64,000 bases of DNA from Clostridia bacterium. GTDB lineage: Bacteria; Bacillota; Clostridia; Oscillospirales; CAG-382. How positions within the stretch are numbered: the stretch's first letter is position 1; every line of letters begins with the position of its first letter. The notes beneath the pieces were generated by a model that was not told the DNA's origin, made no database searches, and worked only from the letters and a program-made list of their open reading frames with translations. Where the stretch lies: NCBI GenBank assembly GCA_017399965.1, contig JAFQAP010000027.1:1-64000 (forward strand), written 5' to 3'. A program made the position numbers and the translations under genes. This document shows positions 31,592 to 38,888 of the stretch, piece after piece.

Positions 31592-32907
31592 TATGCGCTG
31601 AATTCGCTGTATACGGAACGGATAGCCTTTTCGAAATCCGCATCGTCTACACCGATGATTATATTAAGCTCCGATGAGCCCTGGTCGATCATTCGGATAT
31701 TTATATCGTTCTTTGCAAGGACAGTAAATACGCGGGATGCGGTACCCTTGGCGCTCTTCATACCTCTGCCCACCACGGCGATAAGGCTTACGCCCGTAAC
31801 CACATCGATATTATCGGGGGAAACTGCACGGGTTATCTCAGTGAGAATATCCGCTTCCCTGCCCTCGATCGCCTTGCGGCTGAGCACCACGCACATGGTA
31901 TCTATACCGGAGGGCAAATGCTCGAAGGACATGCCGTGGGATGCGATAACATCAAGCACCTTGCGTACAAAGCCGACTTCCGAGTTCATAAGGTCTTTTT
32001 CGATACGGATAACCGCAAAATCCTTTTTACCTGCGATACCGGTTATAAGACCGTCTGTGGGGATATCATCGGATTCGGGAACGATCATAGTGCCCGTATC
32101 TTCGGGACGGTTGGTGTTTTTTATATTTATGGGAATACCCGCAAGCTTTACGGGGATAACGGCTTCTTCGTGAAGCACGCCTGCGCCCATATAAGAAAGC
32201 TCACGCAGTTCGCGGTAGGTTATTGTCTTTATAGGGGTGGGATTTTCTACAATACGGGGATCACACATAAGAAAACCGCTTACGTCTGTCCAGTTTTCGT
32301 AAATATCCGCCATAACGGCACGGGCAACCAAAGCGCCCGTAATATCGCTGCCGCCGCGGGCAAAAATATGGACTCTGCCCTGCTCATCCGCACCGTAAAA
32401 GCCGGGGATCACGGCATTATACACGCCGGAAAGACGCTCGCCCATAATAGCGTTGGTGGTGTGAGGGTCGAACTTGCCGTCTGCGGTAAAGCGGACAACC
32501 TCTGCCGCATCTACGAATTCAAAGCCAAGAAAGCTTGCAAGAATAATACCGTTTAAATATTCGCCGCGGGACGCCATATAATCAACGGTGGTGCCTTCCT
32601 CCAGCGCTCTTTCGATAACGGCGAATTCGTTATCCAAGGAAACGTCCAGACCGAGGTCTGCAATAATTCCGATATAACGCGCCTTTATCTGCTCCCAAAG
32701 AGGCATATAATCCGCTGTCTTTTGGCAGGCGATAAGCATATCCGTTATTTTAATATCTTCTTTGTGTCTTTTGCCCGGTGCGGAGGGAACCACGTATCTG
32801 CGGGCCTTGTCTGCGTTTACAATAGCCGCAACCTTTTTAAACTGGTTTGCATCCGCCAGAGAGCTGCCGCCGAACTTGGCGACCTTTTTTCTGTTTCTGA
32901 ACAACAT
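31591..32907 (-). CDS. Aspartate kinase
   Basis: This enzyme phosphorylates aspartate as the first step to lysine, diaminopimelate, threonine and methionine. The start is the ATG at 32907 (MLFRNRKKVAKFGGSS); a reading from 33063 would include the promoter. The product has 438 residues. The kinase signature KFGGSSLAD is at residues 11-19, with FARGGSDITGALVA mid-domain. Two ACT domains follow (about 300-438), for example VIRIEKDLMNSEVGFVRKV and NIRMIDQGSSELNIIIGVDD, which usually give feedback control by lysine or threonine. A good promoter precedes it. It shares an operon with yigZ. Confidence 0.95.
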   Translation of the reverse strand: MLFRNRKKVAKFGGSSLADANQFKKVAAIVNADKARRYVVPSAPGKRHKEDIKITDMLIACQKTADYMPLWEQIKARYIGIIADLGLDVSLDNEFAVIERALEEGTTVDYMASRGEYLNGIILASFLGFEFVDAAEVVRFTADGKFDPHTTNAIMGERLSGVYNAVIPGFYGADEQGRVHIFARGGSDITGALVARAVMADIYENWTDVSGFLMCDPRIVENPTPIKTITYRELRELSYMGAGVLHEEAVIPVKLAGIPINIKNTNRPEDTGTMIVPESDDIPTDGLITGIAGKKDFAVIRIEKDLMNSEVGFVRKVLDVIASHGMSFEHLPSGIDTMCVVLSRKAIEGREADILTEITRAVSPDNIDVVTGVSLIAVVGRGMKSAKGTASRVFTVLAKNDINIRMIDQGSSELNIIIGVDDADFEKAIRSVYSEFSA

Positions 32908-32951
32908 TTTATCAAATCCTTCTTGGAAATAATACACAATATGACAGTATA

Positions 32952-32980
32952 ATAATATCACATAACTTTTTGGTTTGCAA
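32952..32980 (-). promoter_or_regulatory. Promoter of the aspartate kinase operon
   Basis: On the minus strand TTGCAA (32975-32980), 17 bp, TATTAT (32952-32957). Confidence 0.78.
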
Positions 32981-33124
32981 GAGAAATTTGCAAGGATGTT
33001 ATCAGTATATGCGGTATGTAGCCAATTTGAAAAAAACGCAGAATAAATCTGTTGAATATACACAAAAAACTTTTTAACATTTTGTTACCGTTGCGCAAAC
33101 TTTTTTCCCACTCTGCGGAAAATA

Positions 33125-33153
33125 TTGACAACACGCCCCCTATATGTTACCAT
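33125..33153 (+). promoter_or_regulatory. Promoter of the two small membrane protein genes
   Basis: TTGACA (33125-33130), 17 bp, TACCAT (33148-33153), followed by AGGGAGGAG 10 bp later. Confidence 0.78.
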
Positions 33154-33174
33154 AAAAACAAGGGAGGAGAATAT

Positions 33175-33561
33175 ATGACAAAGACAAAAAAGATTGTTAC
33201 TTTTTCTGTTATCGGCGTAATTGCCGCGGCGGTGTTGGCTGCGGGGATATATTTGCTGTGCGTCATACTCGCTTTCGGAAACGGCGAAGCGTATTTTGAC
33301 GATATAGTTATCCAAAATCCCGACGAAAGCGGTACGCTGATAATTAAAGAATGGGACGGCGGCAGTGTGTGCGGCGCGGAGATATATTACAAAGAAAACG
33401 GCTTTTTGAAACGCAAAAAGCAGCTTGGCTCCACCTCTGCGGACAGCGCGGTGTTTCCTTTTAAGAACGGCGAATACACCGTAATCTGGGGAGAAAACAG
33501 CGTTACCGTGGAATATTACGACGGGCATAAGCAGGTTTCAAAAACCTTTGAACTGCCATAA
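33175..33561 (+). CDS. Small membrane-anchored protein of unknown function
   Basis: The ATG at 33175 follows a strong GGAGGAG site, giving 128 residues; earlier in-frame codons lie upstream of the promoter. One transmembrane helix spans about 8-33 (IVTFSVIGVIAAAVLAAGIYLLCVI). An exported beta-rich domain follows with tandem strand pairs (YKENGFLKRKKQL, FKNGEYTVIWGENSVTVEYYDG). No lipobox is present. It is followed after 20 bp by another single-pass protein, so the two probably form one operon. The family is not recognised. Confidence 0.75.
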   Translation: MTKTKKIVTFSVIGVIAAAVLAAGIYLLCVILAFGNGEAYFDDIVIQNPDESGTLIIKEWDGGSVCGAEIYYKENGFLKRKKQLGSTSADSAVFPFKNGEYTVIWGENSVTVEYYDGHKQVSKTFELP

Positions 33562-33581
33562 AAAGGGAAAAGAGGCAAAAA

Positions 33582-34061
33582 ATGAAAAGTAAAGTGCAAA
33601 AAAACACGGCAAAAGCCGTGATCATATCCGTGTTTTCGGTATTCGCCGTTGTTTTAGTGATGTGCGGACTGATTTTCACCTTTTTGAATTGGAACAACTT
33701 TATACTTAAAGGATTTGAAGCTGATTTTGAAAAAGCGGTAAAAGCCGAAGGGTTTGAAATTCTGGAAACCAAGTCCGTTTGCGGGAAGCTGAACGGAAAC
33801 GGAAACGGCATAAACTATTTTTCCGCCGTGCTTATAAAGGCAGAGGAAAAGGATGTTGAGGCACTTGTCCAAGGGCTTGAAACCGAATTTGAGGTTGCAA
33901 AGTATTATCTTCAGGAAAACGGCAAAATAGCCACCGTCCATAACGAGCACGCCCCGCTTGAATATGAAACTGCTCTTGAAGCAGGCGAAACCTATTACAC
34001 GGTGTACGTATTTGAATCCGGCATAAAAGGAAGCAATCTCCTTGATCCTAAAGGACACTGA
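33582..34061 (+). CDS. Single-pass membrane protein of unknown function
   Basis: The product has 159 residues: a basic N-terminus, one helix at about 12-36 (VIISVFSVFAVVLVMCGLIF) and an external domain of about 120 residues. The external part alternates helices and strands (DFEKAVKAEGFEIL, DVEALVQGLETEFEVAKYYL), which may be a ferredoxin-like or PASTA-like fold, but I cannot assign it. AAAAGAGG lies before the ATG. It is the second gene of a two-gene operon ending at a hairpin at 34077. Confidence 0.72.
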   Translation: MKSKVQKNTAKAVIISVFSVFAVVLVMCGLIFTFLNWNNFILKGFEADFEKAVKAEGFEILETKSVCGKLNGNGNGINYFSAVLIKAEEKDVEALVQGLETEFEVAKYYLQENGKIATVHNEHAPLEYETALEAGETYYTVYVFESGIKGSNLLDPKGH

Positions 34062-34076
34062 ATACATTAACAAATA

Positions 34077-34101
34077 TCACCCCGAAGTAATTTCGGGGTG
34101 A
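34077..34101 (+). terminator. Hairpin after the small membrane protein genes
   Basis: TCACCCCGAA (34077-34086) pairs with TTCGGGGTGA (34092-34101). The T run is poor on the + strand, so termination strength is uncertain. Confidence 0.55.
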
Positions 34102-34131
34102 AGTTAGGCGCGCTCCGCGGGGCGCGCTTAG
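34098..34131. repeat. Single-unit relative of the GTGAAGTT palindrome arrays
   Basis: GTGAAGTT (34098-34105) is followed by a GGCGCGC/GCGCGC hairpin and then CTTAGTT. The same octamer and the CTTAGTT/AACTAAG border occur in the arrays at 44339-44502 and 49413-49588. Confidence 0.5.
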
Positions 34132-34136
34132 TTGTT

Positions 34137-35273
34137 TTAGGAAACTATATAAGCCGCTATTATTTTTCCGCTGCCGGAGATTGAATTTATATCTATCCAT
34201 TCGTTTGTGGTATGGTAATCTCCGCCGAGGGGACCGAGATCATCTACAGACGGAATACCCGCAATGGTGGTATACGCCGCATCCGAGCCGCCTGTAACCG
34301 AATTTTCCTCAAATTCGCCCAAGCCGTATTTACGGCAGGCGGAAAGAATATCATTAAACAGCTTTATATTTTTATCTGTTCTTTCCATAGGAGGGCGAGA
34401 GGATACCTTGGTGGTTACGGTGGAAGTTCCCTCCACAAACACGGTGTTACCCACAGCAAAAAGGTTTTCTTCCGCTTCTTTTATATCCGCTTCCGTGCGG
34501 ATACGGATATCCATTCCCACGGTACAGCTTTGGGGAACGGTGTTCATAACCGTACCGCCCTTTATAATACCGCAGTTATATGTAATACCGCCTACACGGG
34601 ATTTTTGTTCGATCGCCAATATCTTGTGGGCGGCTTCTTTTACAGCAGACGCACCGCCGAAATATGTGCCTGCGTGGACGGGGATTCCCGTAATATCGTA
34701 TTTATAGCGCAGAATACCTTTACGGGAGGTAGTTATCTTGCCTTCTATTCTGCCCTCAAGGTTAAAAAAGGCTCTGGCGCCTTTAGCCTCGGCACACATA
34801 AATTCTATGGTTTTAAGGCTTGAAGGAAGAGACTGCACCTCTTCATCGCTTTGCAAAATCATTTTTACGGGGGATGAAACGTAACCGCAGTTTTTGAGTG
34901 CCTCCATTACCAAAAATCCCACGGCGATACCGCCCTTGCAATCGTACACGCCGGGGCCGATAAGTGTATCCCCTTCTCTTCTTATACCGAAAAGCCCTTC
35001 GGGATGCACGGTGTCCATATGGGCGGACATACATACCGCTTCTCCCGTTGCATCGGGGTTGAGCGTGGCAGACATCACGTTGCCCGAACCGTTTATTTGC
35101 TCCACCTTTACCTCGTAATCCATTTTACGGGCAAAATCTGCGCAGTATTCGCACACCGCATCCACACCCGCTTTATTATCGGATTTGCTGGAGATATTGC
35201 AAATATCAATTAAAAAAGAAAGATATTTTTCGTTAAGTCTTTCACATTCCTTAAAAAGTCTGTTCATATCCAT
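34137..35273 (-). CDS. M20 family metallopeptidase (ArgE/DapE/carboxypeptidase G2 type)
   Basis: The start is taken at ATG 35273 or 35267 (MDMNRLFKECERL); the longer frame from 35384 lacks family sequence. The product has about 378 residues. Metal and catalytic residues are visible: His and Asp in MSAHMDTVHPEG, the bridging Asp in GVYDCKGGIAVG, and the Glu pair in LQSDEEVQS. The central dimerisation domain contains HAGTYFGGASAVKEAA, and a late GGSDAAYTTIAGIPSVDDLGP completes the site. The family hydrolyses peptides or N-acyl amino acids in the cytosol; the substrate is not determined. It is monocistronic, on the opposite strand to both neighbours. Confidence 0.9.
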   Translation of the reverse strand: MDMNRLFKECERLNEKYLSFLIDICNISSKSDNKAGVDAVCEYCADFARKMDYEVKVEQINGSGNVMSATLNPDATGEAVCMSAHMDTVHPEGLFGIRREGDTLIGPGVYDCKGGIAVGFLVMEALKNCGYVSSPVKMILQSDEEVQSLPSSLKTIEFMCAEAKGARAFFNLEGRIEGKITTSRKGILRYKYDITGIPVHAGTYFGGASAVKEAAHKILAIEQKSRVGGITYNCGIIKGGTVMNTVPQSCTVGMDIRIRTEADIKEAEENLFAVGNTVFVEGTSTVTTKVSSRPPMERTDKNIKLFNDILSACRKYGLGEFEENSVTGGSDAAYTTIAGIPSVDDLGPLGGDYHTTNEWIDINSISGSGKIIAAYIVS

Positions 35274-35361
35274 AAAAGCCACCGCAAAAATGAGTTTTTC
35301 ACAGTATATCACAGAAAAGCAAAAAAGTATACAAAAATAAATGAATTTTAAAAATAATAAC

Positions 35362-35423
35362 GGCAGGAGCAAGGAATCCCCCAAAACCCTGCCCTACGTT
35401 GCTGCCAAATGCTGAATGTAGGG
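35362..35423. repeat. Degenerate REP-like inverted repeats
   Basis: GGCAGG (35362-35367) with CCTGCC (35388-35393), and CCCTAC (35392-35397) with GTAGGG (35418-35423). The GCCCTAC ending is shared with the palindrome at 2153-2178. Confidence 0.4.
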
Positions 35424-35483
35424 CGTGGTTATCAAGGCAAAACACGAGCAACAGAGAACACTTGCCCTGCAAAGCTATGAAAC

Positions 35484-35512
35484 TTGACAATTCGACAAGC
35501 GCATGCTACAAT
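35484..35512 (+). promoter_or_regulatory. Consensus promoter of the DUF898-like gene
   Basis: TTGACA (35484-35489), 17 bp, TACAAT (35507-35512), then AAGGAG before the ATG at 35546. Confidence 0.9.
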
Positions 35513-35545
35513 AACAATAACACAATAACATAAGGAGATTTATTT

Positions 35546-35845
35546 ATGGAATCTAAATTTACAGGTGGACTTTTAGGTTTAATTGGCGTTAGCATTTTAC
35601 AGTACCTTCTCATCGTTATAACGCTCGGTTTCGGAACGCCTTGGGCGGTATGCATCAAAGAAAGATGGGTTGCAAAACATACTATTATCGATGGACGTCA
35701 AGTTGTTTTCGACGGTAAAGGCGGCCAGCTTTTCGGAAATTTCATTAAATGGGAGCTTCTCTCTATAATCACCCTTGGTATTTATTCCTTCTGGCTCGGC
35801 ATAAATATGAAAAAATGGGTAGTTAAGCACACTCATTTGGTTTAA
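35546..35845 (+). CDS. Short DUF898-like membrane protein
   Basis: The product has 99 residues. Two hydrophobic segments flank a conserved core. The order TLGFGTPWAVCIKERW, KHTIIDGRQVVFDGKGGQLFG, then WELLSIITLGIYSFW matches one repeat unit of the DUF898 (YjgN-like) family. Family members are usually three or more times longer, so this is a one-unit form. Its function is unknown. The gene is monocistronic, with a consensus promoter, strong SD and a strong terminator, which argues it is a real, expressed gene and not a fragment. Confidence 0.85.
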   Translation: MESKFTGGLLGLIGVSILQYLLIVITLGFGTPWAVCIKERWVAKHTIIDGRQVVFDGKGGQLFGNFIKWELLSIITLGIYSFWLGINMKKWVVKHTHLV

Positions 35846-35856
35846 TTCAAAAATAT

Positions 35857-35881
35857 AAGCCCCGACTGTGTGTCGGGGCTT
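35857..35881. terminator. Terminator between the DUF898-like gene and the ABC importer
   Basis: AAGCCCCGAC (35857-35866) pairs with GTCGGGGCTT (35872-35881), with TTGTTTTT on the + strand and an A/T-rich flank on the other. Confidence 0.9.
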
Positions 35882-35886
35882 TGTTT

Positions 35887-36609
35887 TTATAAAATTTTTG
35901 AAAGAAATTCTTTTACTCTGGGGTTTTTGGGGTTTTCGAAGAATTCTTCGGGAGGAGCATCCTCCAAAATTTTGCCTTCGTCCATAAACAGTATTCTGGT
36001 TGCCGCCTCGCGGGCAAACGCCATTTCGTGGGTTACCACTACCATAGTCATATTGTTTTCCGCCAGTTCCCGCATTACCTCAAGAACTTCTCCTACCATT
36101 TCGGGGTCCAAAGCGGAGGTGGGTTCATCAAACAGCATTACCTCCGGGTCCATAGCAAGGGCGCGGACGATGGCGATACGCTGTTTCTGACCGCCCGAAA
36201 GCTGTGCGGGATAGGAATCCGCTTTATCAGAAAGACCAACACGCTTTAAAAGCTGTTCCGCACGGGCGGCGGCTTCGGGCTTTGTAAGCTTTTTGGTCAT
36301 TACGGGAGCGAGGGTAATATTTTCCGTTACCGTCATATGAGGGAACAAATTAAAGTTTTGGAAAACCATTCCCATACGGCGGCGGATGCGGTCTATATTT
36401 TGCTTTTTACCGGTTATTTCGCTTTCTTCCAAAAAAATTTGTCCCGAAGTAGGTGTTTCAAGCAGGTTGAGACAGCGCAGCAAAGTGGATTTACCGCTTC
36501 CCGAAGGACCGATAATAACCACCTTTTCCCCTTTTGCTATCTCAAGATCAATATTCTTGAGCACCTGCAGGTCTCCGAAGCTTTTTGAAAGGTTTTTAAC
36601 GCTTATCAC
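35887..36609 (-). CDS. Polar amino acid ABC importer, ATP-binding protein
   Basis: The start is set at the GTG at 36609 ([10 protein letters not shown]), 10 nt after AAAGGAGG and 14 nt inside the permease gene; the frame from 36639 would bury that SD. The product has 240 residues. Walker A is [11 protein letters not shown], the signature is LSGGQKQR, Walker B is [13 protein letters not shown] and the switch is [24 protein letters not shown] is characteristic of the GlnQ/HisP group. It powers import through the permease encoded just upstream. Substrate is probably a polar amino acid such as Gln, Cys/cystine or Arg. Confidence 0.95.
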   Translation of the reverse strand: MISVKNLSKSFGDLQVLKNIDLEIAKGEKVVIIGPSGSGKSTLLRCLNLLETPTSGQIFLEESEITGKKQNIDRIRRRMGMVFQNFNLFPHMTVTENITLAPVMTKKLTKPEAAARAEQLLKRVGLSDKADSYPAQLSGGQKQRIAIVRALAMDPEVMLFDEPTSALDPEMVGEVLEVMRELAENNMTMVVVTHEMAFAREAATRILFMDEGKILEDAPPEEFFENPKNPRVKEFLSKIL

Positions 36610-37315
36610 TCTGGCGCAGCCTCCTTTCCAAAATGCCAAGCAACTTTGTAAGCCCCATTACCATTACCAGATAAATAAGCGCAATAGCAATAAGAGGCCA
36701 GAATGCCGAAAGAGTTCGGGATTGAATAATAGAATAGGATTTGGTAAGGTCAACCAAGCCGATATAACCGACAACCGAGGTTTCCTTTAAAAGAGTTATC
36801 ATTTCATTGCCCAAGGCGGGAAGTGCGTTTTTGACAGCCTGAGGTAAAATTACCTTTACCATAGTCTGTGCAGACGTAAGTCCCAAGCTTCTGCCCGCTT
36901 CCGTCTGACCGATATCTATGGAAAGTATACCGGAACGGAAAATTTCCGAAACGTATGCGCCGGAGTTAAATCCGAAGGCGATTATTGCCGCCAGAGATTT
37001 ATCTATATCCACCGCCGCAAATACAACGAAATATATAATAAGCAGCTGAACCATTACGGGAGTGCCGCGGATAACGGTAACGTAAATATCGCACAGCCAT
37101 TCAAGGCGGAAATAGCGGAAATTACGGCTTCTTCCGTTTCGCTCGCGGTTTGCCCTTATAAGACCTACCAAAAAGCCCAACGCAATACCGATCAGCGCTG
37201 CGAATAACGTAACTTTGAGGGTTACAAGTAGACCGTCAAGAATGATCTGCCACCTGTCCCCCTCAATAAAGTTAAACACAAACTGATCGGCTATATTTTT
37301 AAAAAAATCAGCCAT
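36596..37315 (-). CDS. Polar amino acid ABC importer, permease
   Basis: The product has 239 residues with about five membrane helices of the HisM/GlnP type. The family segment [23 protein letters not shown] leads helix 1. The coupling helix contacting the ATPase is [22 protein letters not shown], the EAA-like loop. It probably forms a homodimer since only one permease gene is present. The order binding protein, permease, ATPase with short spacing makes a complete importer, in contrast to the four orphan binding proteins at 3-10 kb. Confidence 0.95.
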   Translation of the reverse strand: MADFFKNIADQFVFNFIEGDRWQIILDGLLVTLKVTLFAALIGIALGFLVGLIRANRERNGRSRNFRYFRLEWLCDIYVTVIRGTPVMVQLLIIYFVVFAAVDIDKSLAAIIAFGFNSGAYVSEIFRSGILSIDIGQTEAGRSLGLTSAQTMVKVILPQAVKNALPALGNEMITLLKETSVVGYIGLVDLTKSYSIIQSRTLSAFWPLIAIALIYLVMVMGLTKLLGILERRLRQSDKR

Positions 37316-37332
37316 TTCAGTAATATTCCTTT

Positions 37333-38091
37333 TTAGTTAGCTGCGATATACTTATCGATAATCTTCTTAAGCTCGCCGCTTTCTTCAAGTGCCTTAAGCG
37401 CTTCGTTGATCTTTTCTACAAGCTCGGTATTGCCCTTGGCGATACACATTGCATATTCTTCTTCGGTATATTCTTCGTCGATAATAACGAGATTATCGTA
37501 TTTTTCAATATACTTCTTTGCGGGCTCGTTATCTATGATAACTGCATCCACCTTGCCCTGAGAAAGAGCGAGAACAGCTTCCGTACCGCTGTTAAACTGC
37601 TCAACGGAGCCGATAGAAGAGTCGTCGGAAGCATAGATATCGCCGGTGGTGCCGGTCTGTACGCCTACCTTCTTGCCTGCAAGATCTGCAACGCCGTTTA
37701 TGCCGGAATCCTTTGCGGTAATAACTACCTGTCTGCCGGTTGCGTATGTATCGGAAAAATCTACGTTCTTAAGTCTGTCCTCGGTAACAGTCATACCTGC
37801 AATACCGATATCAGCCTTGCCGGAGCTTACGGAAGTGATAATAGCATCGAATTCGATATCGGTTATCTCAACCTCGAGACCGAGATATTCGCCTACAGCC
37901 TGGATGATCTCAATATCAATACCTGCGAAATTGCCGTTATCGTCTCTGAATTCGTAAGGGGGGAAGGTTGCGTTGGTTGCAACTACAAGTTTGCCGTCCG
38001 CTTCGATCTCTTCATAAGATCTGAAGGAAGCACAGGAAGCAAAGGACAGTGCCAATACAGCACAAAGAATTAAAGCGAGTATTTTTTTCAT
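37333..38091 (-). CDS. Polar amino acid ABC importer, substrate-binding lipoprotein
   Basis: The product has 252 residues. The signal peptide ends in the lipobox FASC (Cys20). The mature part is a family 3 binding protein: GKLVVATNATFPPYEFRDD, GIDIEIIQAVGEYLG, SGKADIGIAGMTVTEDR and the hinge segment GKKVGVQTGTTGD. These are the usual contacts for the amino acid carboxylate and amino groups, with Arg in TEDR expected to bind the carboxylate. It is first in the three-gene operon. The promoter overlaps a 15-bp palindrome that may be an operator. Confidence 0.95.
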   Translation of the reverse strand: MKKILALILCAVLALSFASCASFRSYEEIEADGKLVVATNATFPPYEFRDDNGNFAGIDIEIIQAVGEYLGLEVEITDIEFDAIITSVSSGKADIGIAGMTVTEDRLKNVDFSDTYATGRQVVITAKDSGINGVADLAGKKVGVQTGTTGDIYASDDSSIGSVEQFNSGTEAVLALSQGKVDAVIIDNEPAKKYIEKYDNLVIIDEEYTEEEYAMCIAKGNTELVEKINEALKALEESGELKKIIDKYIAAN

Positions 38092-38120
38092 TTTCTGTTT
38101 CCTCCATGAGAAAAATTAGT

Positions 38121-38154
38121 GAGTATAGTATACTCTCTTTTTAAAATAAATCAA
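38121..38154 (-). promoter_or_regulatory. Promoter with overlapping palindrome for the amino acid importer
   Basis: On the minus strand TTGATT (38149-38154), 16 bp, TATACT (38127-38132). The -10 lies inside the perfect palindrome GAGTATA-G-TATACTC (38121-38135), a position suited to repression. Confidence 0.6.
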
Positions 38155-38262
38155 GTGTTTTTATGCACAAATGTGGATATTTTTCATCTTTTTGAATAAA
38201 TTTACGCTAAAAATACAAAGGGACCCTGTTCCACGGGCTTGAACCCATACGCATATATTAAA

Positions 38263-38775
38263 TCAAATATCAATATTTATTTCGTACTTATCGTCTATAA
38301 GTATATAATTTGCGTCGTGTTTTTGTGCAAGCAAAAGCAGCTTTTCGTTGTCCTCCAGAGTGCTTTCAAGGGTGCACCAGCTGTCGTCTGAGCGGTCTTC
38401 GATAACGCTTGCGTATTTCTTTATATCGTCAAAGTGGTTTTTAATGTAAGACCGGCTGAAAACAATACAAAAATGCTTTATGTTTTCCAGATATTCGGGA
38501 GTAAAATCCTTTTCAAAGCCAAAGGGGATATAACAGCCTTCCACAATTAAATTCTGCTTGTTTTCTATGGCGGTTTTGATAATTTCTCTTACAATGGGCC
38601 ACAGATATGCGGTAAGCTCATCGTCGTCTTCGGGCGTGAGGTCGGTCTGCCCGCTTCGTATCAATCCCATTTTGAGATGATCTATGGAAAGATACGGGTA
38701 TTTATATTTTTCCAACAGCTTTTGCGCAAGGGCGGTCTTGCCCGCGTGGGACGCGCCGGAGATAAGGATTATCAT
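38263..38775 (-). CDS. Small P-loop kinase-like protein
   Basis: The product has 170 residues. Walker A is ISGASHAGKTALAQKLL at the N-terminus, with YLSIDHLKMGL next and LIVEGCYIPFGF as the probable strand 3 region. It resembles adenylate kinase-fold proteins such as zeta-toxin/2-phosphoglycerate kinase-like or nucleoside kinases that phosphorylate small molecules; the substrate is unknown. No antitoxin-like gene is next to it, which argues against a toxin role. GGAGG precedes the ATG. It is probably cotranscribed with nothing or read from the surface protein transcript upstream, since only a weak hairpin (38810s) separates them. Confidence 0.75.
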   Translation of the reverse strand: MIILISGASHAGKTALAQKLLEKYKYPYLSIDHLKMGLIRSGQTDLTPEDDDELTAYLWPIVREIIKTAIENKQNLIVEGCYIPFGFEKDFTPEYLENIKHFCIVFSRSYIKNHFDDIKKYASVIEDRSDDSWCTLESTLEDNEKLLLLAQKHDANYILIDDKYEINIDI

Positions 38776-38888
38776 ATTGTTTCCTCCGTTTTTTTAAGGG
38801 TAAAAGGAAGCGCCCACGGGATGTGAGCGCCGTAAACCGTTTTTCAACTTTGATTTTGCTCGTTGCAACAAGGGGAAATTTACCGTAT

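Noticed and set aside
32908..33063. N-terminal extension of aspartate kinase
   Set aside because: The extra 52 codons cover the -35/-10 promoter and lack family similarity; the KFGGSS start at 32907 is the normal one.
38215..38262. tRNA 3' fragment, from GGGTTCAAGCCC resembling a T arm
   Set aside because: No acceptor stem, anticodon arm or CCA end can be drawn; the sequence is a short GGG-TTCAAG-CCC palindrome.
38263..38775. Zeta-type toxin
   Set aside because: No antitoxin gene is adjacent, and the motif set fits general small-molecule kinases equally well.
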